DNA of 64,000 nt, from assembly GCF_900607235.1 (NCBI RefSeq), contig NZ_LR027849.1:620001-684000 (forward strand), written 5' to 3'. A program made the position numbers and the translations under genes. Source of the stretch: Olivibacter jilunii (GTDB lineage: Bacteria > Bacteroidota > Bacteroidia > Sphingobacteriales > Sphingobacteriaceae). The notes under the pieces were generated by a model. It was not told the DNA's origin. It was given only the letters and a program-made list of their open reading frames with translations, and did not search any database. The stretch's first letter is position 1; every line of letters starts with the position of its first letter. Of this stretch, positions 24,515-31,710 are shown piece by piece.

Positions 24515-25054
24515 TCAATATAATTGGGCTACCATCAGGCATTCAAAATAAGTAGAAAGATCGTTATAACGGCCGGATGCCATAATGCCCGGAACCCTGG
24601 TATGGTAAAAGTTCATATCAAAAGGCACGTAATCTGGATAGATGCGATTAATGTGTTTAATTATGCCATTGATCAGATCAAGCTCGCCCTTGGATCGGAT
24701 TCCTTCCAAGGTCGTTACCTTTGTTAGGTCAGAACGCAAATAGACAGAAAACACCTTTTCCATTCCGCTTATAATAACGTTACAGGAATCCAATTTAGCG
24801 TAACCGATTCTTTCGGGCAAGTAGAATTGAGCAATATAGCTGAAATCGATCCGCTCGGTAACATTTACATTTCGTTCTGCTGCAATAACCTTACATAAGT
24901 TGTCAAATAAGCCGGTGTTTGAAGCGCAACGTTCTTTCAGTTTGAGAAAAGCAATGTATTCGGCACTTTCCAGATATTCCTGATCCCCCGGATTAAGATC
25001 CTTGGGATAATATTTATAAATAGTATCCAGGTACTTCTCGTTATGTCTTATCAT
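24515..25054 (-). CDS. Hypothetical protein, partner of the Cys-rich lipoprotein
   Basis: 179 aa, no signal peptide, mixed alpha/beta with high Tyr and Asn content (MIRHNEKYLDTIYKYYPKDL, YIAQFYLPERIGYAKL). It starts 55 bp after the stop of the lipoprotein gene on the same strand and is followed by a strong terminator, so the two form one transcription unit. A cytosolic small protein paired with an exported one fits an immunity or accessory role, but no motif supports it. Family not recognised. Confidence 0.6.
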   Translation of the reverse strand: MIRHNEKYLDTIYKYYPKDLNPGDQEYLESAEYIAFLKLKERCASNTGLFDNLCKVIAAERNVNVTERIDFSYIAQFYLPERIGYAKLDSCNVIISGMEKVFSVYLRSDLTKVTTLEGIRSKGELDLINGIIKHINRIYPDYVPFDMNFYHTRVPGIMASGRYNDLSTYFECLMVAQLY

Positions 25055-25109
25055 TGGACAAATATTACTTTTTCCTGCTTACGCAGGTATCTATAAATGT
25101 TCATTTCAA

Positions 25110-26495
25110 TTAACAACCCTTGCCTGAGGTTGCATTCGTGTAAACCGCTACTTTTGCTTTGGCAGGATCAATTGTATTACCCGTAGTGGCAGATAAGGAG
25201 GGAACCACACCCTCATGCATATTCTCATAAACCCTGAACATTCCTTCCAATGCAATAAAGTTAAAATAAAACTGCATGTTTTGGGCAAAAATCGCACGGT
25301 ACTTGGTCTGCGCAATTACAGGATCAAAAAAATCCTGTCCATGTCCCAAGTTGGTCATTTCACTTGCATAATGATAGGCTTCATAAATAAACTCTTTAAG
25401 TTGCTGATCCGTAAAGGTGTAATTTTTTGTTCTATCGTCCGGATTGGCGATGACGAATGGAATATTGATATATATATTAAAGGTGATGACATTGGTTTTC
25501 GGCGGTCCTATCAAAGGCACATCCGTAATACCGAATTTAACATCTTTAAGATGTACTTCTTTAGTCGTACTATTTTTGGGAACCAGGCTGATGCTGCTCA
25601 TACAAAGCGGCCTGAATCCTTCAGGCGGCGTTGGAGTAATTATGGGTGGCGTCCCGGTACCTCCATTGTCATCTGTAGGAGGATCTGCAAAATAGATGTT
25701 CTCGCAGACTGTGTGATATGATGGGGTTGACTGGTACCATTCGGCAGTATAATCACAGGAAGTACCAACGGTGGGGTAAGAGCATTCGCCGGTAAAATTG
25801 GAATAGACATGAGGGACTCCCTGACAGACCGTATACCAGTTGCAGGTCCTTACCGTATAACAAACCTGTTCCCACCCCATTGTCGTGTTTTTGCCTGACT
25901 TCTTAGAGGCGGTTTTGTTTGATAACCCGTGCTTATCGTTAAGTTTGACCTGTTTGATAAAATTTTGGGAGGTTTTACCAAGGTTATAATCTATGAGGTG
26001 TAATTGGTCAGTAAGTAGATCATCGAGCGCCAATCGACCGTTATAAAGGAATAGGGTAGAGTCATTGGTTATCTGTCCTACCGGCTTCGGGTAAAATCGG
26101 CTCCGATAGAATTCTTTACCGTTCTTTACCAATAAAAAGGCTTTGTGGCCTATTAAATTAACGGGGGATTGTCCGGATGGAGATTTTGCAATGGGATGAA
26201 GTGGAATAAAACGGTAATCCAGTGAATCTCCCATCTTATTGGTAGTGATTTTGTTCCAATTGGGGATGTAAATTATCTGCAGGGTATCATTAAGCGTGTC
26301 TATGAGTCTGGAGGCAAGATCGGCATTGGAGAAATCTTTTTTGATCATGGCAGTGGTAATGGACTCTTTGATTTCCAAGTTGGCATCCGGGTTGTGGAGG
26401 TTCTCTTTTTGACACCGTGTAAATAGGCACATAGCCAACAATAGCAGCAGCACACTTCGTAGCGACTGTCCGGCAGGAAGATAAAATTTTCTCAT
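25110..26495 (-). CDS. Cys-rich surface lipoprotein, unknown function
   Basis: 461 aa from the ATG at 26495; a longer reading adds 17 unlikely residues. Signal MRKFYLPAGQSLRSVLLLLLAMCLFTRC gives a lipobox ending at Cys28. The middle (about residues 210-270) has tandem 'C..V..C.WYTVC' type repeats with Trp and Tyr, then a Pro/Thr/Gly linker (TPPIITPTPPEG). The C-terminal ~150 residues form an unrecognised domain. Exported and lipid-anchored. The domain order of anchor, Cys-rich region, linker and C-terminal domain resembles secreted effectors, but this is inference only. Cargo gene. Confidence 0.65.
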   Translation of the reverse strand: MRKFYLPAGQSLRSVLLLLLAMCLFTRCQKENLHNPDANLEIKESITTAMIKKDFSNADLASRLIDTLNDTLQIIYIPNWNKITTNKMGDSLDYRFIPLHPIAKSPSGQSPVNLIGHKAFLLVKNGKEFYRSRFYPKPVGQITNDSTLFLYNGRLALDDLLTDQLHLIDYNLGKTSQNFIKQVKLNDKHGLSNKTASKKSGKNTTMGWEQVCYTVRTCNWYTVCQGVPHVYSNFTGECSYPTVGTSCDYTAEWYQSTPSYHTVCENIYFADPPTDDNGGTGTPPIITPTPPEGFRPLCMSSISLVPKNSTTKEVHLKDVKFGITDVPLIGPPKTNVITFNIYINIPFVIANPDDRTKNYTFTDQQLKEFIYEAYHYASEMTNLGHGQDFFDPVIAQTKYRAIFAQNMQFYFNFIALEGMFRVYENMHEGVVPSLSATTGNTIDPAKAKVAVYTNATSGKGC

Positions 26496-27312
26496 AAAGT
26501 GGTTTTTAATTTTTTTGAGAAAATTAATCATGGATTGTATCGATAACATTAAAAGAATATTAAATAATTACATCGTGAAATTAGCGGCGAGATGAGGTTT
26601 GGGTGCGTTTATTTTGTTGTACTGAAATCTGAATTTAAATAAAGGCCATGACAAAACATATGACGGCGGAAGGCTAAACGAAATCAGAGAAAAAATATGT
26701 AATTGGCATAGTACAAATATTTCCTTTTTGCGTCTTATCCATAAATGGATTAATGACCAGGTGGAAAAGGGTACCCGGATCACCTACGGATAATATGCAT
26801 GGACCGGCAGGCAGAAGGTCCCTTTCCTTATCAATGACTGTGTTTGGCCGCATGCTCCATTTGGTTCTTACCGTCTTTGTAATTTGCGAAGCGGTAGGAG
26901 CATAGCGGTAATAAAAATAAAGGGTGCCTGTTTTATATTTTTAGGTTTAAGTCTGTTCTTATCGGCATCCCCGGAGTTTTGGAAAAAGGGCCATCATTTA
27001 TAATTGTTACACTTGTTTTCTAAACTCTCGACCGGAAGTGCCCATCACTTCCGGTTTTTATATACTATGGTTTCGGGAAATTCAGCAGATAAAATGGCGC
27101 GGCAGCCCGAAAAAACAGAATTTGGCGGTATCTTTATTATTAAGTAATTTGATTTACTTTAGAATGCCCGTCCTATATTGCCCTGGCCGCTAAATTTCTG
27201 CGAACGGAATATGAACCTCAGGACCATTAAATCTACGGATCAGTACGGCAAGTTAACTCAGCGATTTACACGTTCATTACCAATCCCTTTATTTTTCTTA
27301 AACCGGTGTAGG
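26496..27312. other. Gene-free stretch with an isolated terminator
   Basis: 817 bp between divergent genes with no convincing coding sequence on either strand. It contains a terminator-like hairpin at 27031-27060 with no annotated gene in front of it, so a small RNA or a leader with attenuation for the gene at 27313 may lie here. Confidence 0.45.
27031..27060 (+). terminator. Orphan intrinsic terminator or attenuator
   Basis: ACCGGAAGTG (27031-27040) pairs perfectly with CACTTCCGGT (27046-27055) with a 5-nt loop, followed by TTTTA. No plus-strand gene ends upstream, hence a possible small RNA or leader transcript. Confidence 0.6.
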
Positions 27313-28509
27313 ATGAAAAGAAACTACGTCTTTGAATGGTTTGATACCTTTGTGTACCATGAGCTGAACCCCCGGCATATCGATTTGCAGCTTTTAGAAC
27401 AGGGCAGAGCCGGCCAGCTGTCGGAAGAGGCCACCAAGCAAAAGTGGTTGGTCGTTCAATCGATCCGTGAACAGGTAATCCAGGTAAAAAAAGAAAAGCA
27501 CGGCCAGGTGCTGTTGAAAGCCTATTATCATTCCCTTGTCAATCTCATGGATATCGTTTTTAATTATAAGGCAACGGTCAACCAAAGAACGAGTACAAAA
27601 TATAACGAACTGTTATTGCATGTCGAAGGACAACTGAATGACCTTTTCGGTGTCTTTGATAAAGAGTATTCATTCTATATCCGGGAGCGGGAACGCCTGC
27701 CATTCGTTCGCTTACTTCCGGTCCGCAATATGGTCCGCGAGAAAGTGGAAACCATTGTAAGGCAGTTAAGCAATGATGGCCATCCGCCGGGTCCCATCCG
27801 GATCATTTATGACTTTTTAATGGATTTTGTTGCAAGGATCGATAACAAGGAGCAGGTATCGTCGCGGCACGTTAACTTTGTGCTCGGCATGCTGGACGAT
27901 CTTGAAAAAGTAACCGGGGTTATGAGTGTCAATGACTGTCCACACCTTCACGAACTGTTAATCTATTGGAACCTGAACATTAAACCGGTCGTTGATTATT
28001 TCATAGGTGGTAAGGATCAGTTTATGGCCGGACTGGGTACCATGGAAGAGAAGCTGGCCTGGTTCAGGAAAGAACTGATGAAGGTTCAGCAGATCCCGGA
28101 GAAGCCGGGGGTAGCCTTTGATCCCGGCTATCCCAGTCTAAGGCACTATTTTATAGCTTATCTGTCCAGCCAGATCAGCTATCTGGAAAAATGGGAAACG
28201 AACGGAATAATGGACAATGAGGGAAAACAAGAAAGCCTGATTGTACCCCAATCCGTTAAAAAGATAAAAATACCCTTTTCAGTTGATCAGATCGCCTTGC
28301 TGTTAAGGGCCTTCTTTGAAATTGGCTTTTTTGAGATTAAATCTTTCCGTGCCCTGTGTAAACTGGTGGTGCCGGCTATATCTACGCTTAAAGTTCTGAA
28401 TCCTTCATGGGACAGCTTTCGCGTAAAATCCCGTACACCTGAAAGGAGTGACCTCGATGTTGTCAATAATCTGCTCGACCGTGCGAAGGAACAGCTCAAT
28501 ACTTATTGA
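27313..28509 (+). CDS. RteC-like helical protein, paralog B of three
   Basis: 398 aa from the ATG at 27313 (MKRNYVFEWFDTFVYHELNP). A longer reading to 27178 lacks similarity to the sibling. It shares with the gene at 28753 'YHS/NALV.L', 'NDCPHLHELLIYWNLNIK', 'FDP.YPS.R.Y', and the C-terminal 'S.DQI.LLLRA..EI......SIRA..K.IVP', 'NPS.D..R.K....E.SD...V...L'. The C-terminal third recalls RteC-type proteins of Bacteroidetes elements. Predicted all-helical and soluble. Regulatory role inferred, not shown. Confidence 0.65.
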   Translation: MKRNYVFEWFDTFVYHELNPRHIDLQLLEQGRAGQLSEEATKQKWLVVQSIREQVIQVKKEKHGQVLLKAYYHSLVNLMDIVFNYKATVNQRTSTKYNELLLHVEGQLNDLFGVFDKEYSFYIRERERLPFVRLLPVRNMVREKVETIVRQLSNDGHPPGPIRIIYDFLMDFVARIDNKEQVSSRHVNFVLGMLDDLEKVTGVMSVNDCPHLHELLIYWNLNIKPVVDYFIGGKDQFMAGLGTMEEKLAWFRKELMKVQQIPEKPGVAFDPGYPSLRHYFIAYLSSQISYLEKWETNGIMDNEGKQESLIVPQSVKKIKIPFSVDQIALLLRAFFEIGFFEIKSFRALCKLVVPAISTLKVLNPSWDSFRVKSRTPERSDLDVVNNLLDRAKEQLNTY

Positions 28510-28550
28510 AGCCGATTGGCGCATATCCATTCATTAATTTGCAATTTGTA

Positions 28551-28583
28551 TTTGCTATTCTGTGTTCATAATTTTTATATTTG
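28551..28583 (+). promoter_or_regulatory. Bacteroidetes promoter upstream of paralog C
   Basis: TTTG (28551-28554), then 21 bp, then TATATTTG (28576-28583), a full -33/-7 match. The start would be near 28590, giving a leader of about 160 nt before the ATG at 28753. Confidence 0.65.
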
Positions 28584-28752
28584 TTCAAGCCGTCGTTCCG
28601 GACCCAATGCCGAGAACATGTTACATTATTGAATGTCGCGTGTGTGGACAGGTACGGAAAAGGACGGCATACCTATATACCCACTCATACTTTCCTTCCT
28701 TTCATGTAAACTTTGCCTGTTTCATACATGCGTGACCTTTAGGGAAACGATT

Positions 28753-29946
28753 ATGAAAAAAACGAATTATGTCTACAAGATGTTGGACGAGCTTATTACC
28801 AATGAACTAAACCCCCAGATGCTTGCCCCTATGTTCATGAACACGGAGTATGTTGAAACCGTAAAACATAGGGTTATGAATGAAAAAAAGAAAATATGCT
28901 ATGAAATCAAGGACCAGGTTTTCGCACTGAAGACTGAGGATGAAAGTAAACTCTACATTTCCAAATACCACAATGCTCTGGTGGTGCTGATCGGAAAAAA
29001 TTATGACTATGAATACCAACGGGGCTTCAGTCCAGTTGTCAAGTTAAAAGAGTTTCTGCTCGGTCAGTTACATGAGATCCTTCATTTCTTCGAAGAGGAG
29101 TTTTCATCCTTTTTGACCAATGAAAAGTGGGTGCCCATTACACGTTTATTGGCCGTCCGTCTGGAAATAACGGAAAAGATGGAATATCTCCTGAACCGCC
29201 TGAAAGGTGGTATCCACGGCGAGGCGCCCGTGTACATAGTTAAAGAGTACCTCGATGATTTTGTAGCCCGTATTGATACACGCGTACCGATCACCGCCCA
29301 CGAGCTCAATTTCACCCTGGAAATGGTCAAGGACATTGAGACGGTGGATATGGAGAAGGGAGTAGGGATGACCAATTGCCCGGTGTTGAATGAACTGCTA
29401 ATTTATTGGGACCTGAACAGTAAGCGGACCATCGAGTATTTTATTACCACACTGAATATGCTGGTAAGCCAATATAAAACGGAGGTTGAACAACTTGAAT
29501 TTTTAAAGTTTGAGCAAAAGCGTCTCCAGCAGATTCCGGCGAAACCCAAAAGTACCTGGAACCCATCTTACCCCTCCATCCGGCAATACTGCAACGATTA
29601 TGTAACCAATGAAATCACCTATCGTGAAAAGCGCATGATTGAATTTGCGCCGCTGCCGGACGTGAGGAACACGGAGGTATACGATAATGACAAGTTCAAG
29701 GTTATGGTGGCCCTTTCAACCGACCAGATCGGCTTGCTGCTACGGGCTGCCGACGAAATCAGGGTGCTGGTAGGCCGGTCAATCCGTGCCGTTTTCAAGG
29801 CAATTGTACCCCATATTGCAACGCCGAAAAAAAATAATCCATCGCCCGATGGCATGCGCGCAAAAGCCTACAGCGCTGAGGACAGCGATAAGGAAGTTGT
29901 AATCGGTGTGCTCCAAAAAATGATAGAAAAAATCAAAGGTTACTAA
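28753..29946 (+). CDS. RteC-like helical protein, paralog C of three
   Basis: 397 aa from the ATG at 28753 (MKKTNYVYKMLDELITNELNP), which aligns with the starts of paralogs A and B; an upstream in-frame start at 28633 adds a low-similarity extension. Clearly the closest relative of the gene at 27313, in tandem 243 bp downstream. The C terminus carries 'LSTDQIGLLLRAADEIRVL', 'SIRAVFKAIVPHIATPKKNNPS' and 'SDKEVVIGVLQKMIEKI'. Own promoter and two terminators, so it is an independent transcription unit just before the transfer operon. Confidence 0.65.
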   Translation: MKKTNYVYKMLDELITNELNPQMLAPMFMNTEYVETVKHRVMNEKKKICYEIKDQVFALKTEDESKLYISKYHNALVVLIGKNYDYEYQRGFSPVVKLKEFLLGQLHEILHFFEEEFSSFLTNEKWVPITRLLAVRLEITEKMEYLLNRLKGGIHGEAPVYIVKEYLDDFVARIDTRVPITAHELNFTLEMVKDIETVDMEKGVGMTNCPVLNELLIYWDLNSKRTIEYFITTLNMLVSQYKTEVEQLEFLKFEQKRLQQIPAKPKSTWNPSYPSIRQYCNDYVTNEITYREKRMIEFAPLPDVRNTEVYDNDKFKVMVALSTDQIGLLLRAADEIRVLVGRSIRAVFKAIVPHIATPKKNNPSPDGMRAKAYSAEDSDKEVVIGVLQKMIEKIKGY

Positions 29947-29965
29947 ATAACTATTAGCGGCTTTC

Positions 29966-29983
29966 AGCCCCGGCAGGGCTTTT
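29966..29983 (+). terminator. First of two tandem terminators
   Basis: AGCCC (29966-29970) pairs with GGGCT (29976-29980), loop CGGCA, then TTT. Short; probably assisted by the next hairpin. Confidence 0.45.
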
Positions 29984-29995
29984 AAGCGGTATTTT

Positions 29996-30038
29996 AAAAG
30001 GTTCTCATTTGGGTTACCAAAAAATGAGAACCTTTTTT
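29996..30038 (+). terminator. Strong terminator before the transfer operon
   Basis: A 15-bp perfect stem, AAAAGGTTCTCATTT (29996-30010) with AAATGAGAACCTTTT (30022-30036), is followed by TT. It separates the RteC-like gene from the conjugation genes. Confidence 0.75.
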
Positions 30039-30127
30039 GTGCTTTTTGCGGCCTCCAATTTCCGCCAATTTTGTGTCATGGATTTCGGAAATGTGTTTCG
30101 GGATCATGAAACAAAAAACATGTGTTT

Positions 30128-30634
30128 ATGGAATTCTTAGCTAAATACTCATGGACGGAATACTTTATGGCGGTTGCTGCCATCACGATCATTTATTATG
30201 TCCTGGTCGGATTAAAATATTATGGTAAGGAGCTGTTAGCCGGCGCCGGTACAAAGCGTGTGCCTATAAAAAGCACTGCCGCCATAGGAGAGGATGAACC
30301 GATTGAAGAACCCTTCGGACCCGCTGTTACCACGCCGGAAGTCTATCAGCCAGTGGAGGAAGTCCCATTTGAGGATACGCCCGATGAGTCCTTCCGCGAA
30401 GTGGAAAGACTGACGGGGGAACTGAAAGTCCTCATTGAAGAAGCGGCTAAGAAAATGTTCGATAAGCGGAAGTTGTTGGGTGCCTTGAAACCGTTGCTTG
30501 CAAAGTATCCGGTGGTAAACCATCCGGCCTTCCGCGAAGCAGTTGATGAATATATCGTAACGGAATGTAGGTCGAAGGGCGCCGTGGTGTTGACGGAAGA
30601 TGAAGTGGAAGTGTTGTGGGGGAATGAGCGGTGA
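30128..30634 (+). CDS. Hypothetical membrane-anchored protein at the head of the transfer operon
   Basis: 168 aa from the ATG at 30128; an in-frame GTG lies two codons upstream. One N-terminal transmembrane helix (residues ~10-30, YFMAVAAITIIYYVLVGLKYYG), then a low-complexity acidic/Pro linker, then a helical C-terminal domain (EVERLTGELKVLIEEAAKKMF). In Bacteroidetes conjugation loci a protein of this layout often precedes TraE. Likely inner-membrane with its C-terminal part in the cytoplasm. No named family from memory. Confidence 0.65.
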   Translation: MEFLAKYSWTEYFMAVAAITIIYYVLVGLKYYGKELLAGAGTKRVPIKSTAAIGEDEPIEEPFGPAVTTPEVYQPVEEVPFEDTPDESFREVERLTGELKVLIEEAAKKMFDKRKLLGALKPLLAKYPVVNHPAFREAVDEYIVTECRSKGAVVLTEDEVEVLWGNER

Positions 30635-30642
30635 GGGCGCCC

Positions 30643-30685
30643 GGGTTCCCATCCCCGTCCAATATGGGGCGGGGAGCGGGAACCC
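30643..30685 (+). terminator. Intercistronic hairpin upstream of traE
   Basis: GGGTTCCC (30643-30650) pairs with GGGAACCC (30678-30685), with an inner CCCCG/CGGGG pair (30653-30657, 30670-30674). No T-tract follows, so attenuation or mRNA stabilisation is more likely than full termination. Confidence 0.5.
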
Positions 30686-30815
30686 CATTAAAGTTCTTTG
30701 TTTATGGATACCAATATTGTCCCCTTCCCGATGAGTGCTGTAGAGCAAGGATAATGGACGATTAAAGCATACGGTTTTCGGAAAGCCCTCGGAATTGATT
30801 TTTAATAGTGGAGAT

Positions 30816-31145
30816 ATGATGAAGTGGAGTGGGATTAAAAAGAATCGGTACCGGAAACTGGTATCAACAATTGTGTTGTTAGGTGTAAAATTAGTTGCCA
30901 TGGGACAGGATGGACGGTTGGGGATTCGGGAGGCCAATAATCAGGTCCGTGGCTACTTTGCAGATGGTACGAACCTCATGTACGCCGTAGGGGCAATTCT
31001 CGGGTTGATTGGGGCCGTGAAAGTATACCAAAAATGGAATTCAGGAGACCAGGACACCAGTAAGGTGGCGGCGGCGTGGTTCGGAAGTTGTGTTTTTCTG
31101 GTCATTGTCGCAACGGTCATCAAGAGCTTCTTCGGCATTCAATAA
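30816..31145 (+). CDS. traE: Conjugal transfer protein TraE (DUF4134)
   Basis: 109 aa from the ATG at 30816. It has a signal-like N terminus, then 'GI.EAN.QV.GYF..GTNLMYAVGAILGLIGAVKVYQKWNSGD' and 'AAWFGSCVFLVIVATVIKSFFG'. These are the two hydrophobic segments of DUF4134, the VirB2-like pilin-type TraE of Bacteroidetes conjugative transposons. Membrane or pilus component. First recognisable tra gene, followed 12 bp later by the DUF1896-like gene. Confidence 0.9.
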   Translation: MMKWSGIKKNRYRKLVSTIVLLGVKLVAMGQDGRLGIREANNQVRGYFADGTNLMYAVGAILGLIGAVKVYQKWNSGDQDTSKVAAAWFGSCVFLVIVATVIKSFFGIQ

Positions 31146-31157
31146 AGGAAAGAAAAG

Positions 31158-31610
31158 ATGGAAAAAATCTTAATCGAAAAACTCTGGGATTATATCGTAA
31201 CGAATAATCCGGAACTGATGTATAATCTCCAGGAAGACTATAAAGTGCAGAAATATCTGCAGGAAAGGGTACAGGGAATCCTGCCCTTGGCGGATGCACT
31301 GGAAAAAGCGGGTGAGCAGGCTTATACCATAGAAGAAATTTGCCTCGATGCTTTGACCGAGGAGTTGCGCCCTTCCAGATATCATTATATCATCGGTATC
31401 CTGAAAGAGGATTTTGAAGATTTTTTCGAAGATATGACTGCAAGCGGTATCCTGACCTTCGAAGTGCTGAATATGATGGAGGCCTGTGAGCCGGTTTTTG
31501 AGTTGTTGAATTTTAGTGTGGAAAGGGAACAGGACCGGATGATCCGTTATGCGATCATCGGGCAGTTGCACGAGTACCTTCAGGGAAGGGTAGCCGCTGC
31601 AGTCAATTAA
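31158..31610 (+). CDS. DUF1896-like protein
   Basis: 150 aa. 'LIEKLWDYIVTNNPELMYN' with 'YLQERV.G......ALEKAGEQAYTIEEICLDAL...LRPSRYHYIIGILKEDF' fits the DUF1896 pattern (short repeated-helix protein with 'hPEL', 'EA...A...L', 'S.Y..i..IL..EF'). In Bacteroidetes elements DUF1896 genes usually sit directly before the large methylase-helicase gene, as here. Cytoplasmic, acidic. Function unknown. Confidence 0.6.
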   Translation: MEKILIEKLWDYIVTNNPELMYNLQEDYKVQKYLQERVQGILPLADALEKAGEQAYTIEEICLDALTEELRPSRYHYIIGILKEDFEDFFEDMTASGILTFEVLNMMEACEPVFELLNFSVEREQDRMIRYAIIGQLHEYLQGRVAAAVN

Positions 31611-31616
31611 GGAATC

Positions 31617-31680
31617 ATCCCGGCCATGGGTGTGAATGGGGTTTGGTGTTTTGGGCAGCCCATGCGCCGGGATTTTTAGG
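31617..31680 (+). terminator. Hairpin with T-tract before the methylase-helicase
   Basis: ATCCCGGC+CATGGG (31617-31630) pairs with CCCATG (31659-31664) and GCCGGGAT (31666-31673), with one bulged C and a 28-nt loop, then TTTT. Terminator or attenuator inside the transfer region. Confidence 0.6.
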
Positions 31681-31710
31681 CATTGAAAAGAGGTGTAGGA
31701 GAACGTAGAG

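Noticed and set aside
26794-26904. Short plus-strand reading of 36 codons in the 26.5-27.3 kb gap
   Set aside because: Too short, without ribosome binding site, promoter or similarity.
30236-30937. Long minus-strand reading opposite to the first tra genes (233 codons)
   Set aside because: It overlaps the hypothetical TM protein and traE, both with better protein features; no motif on the minus strand.
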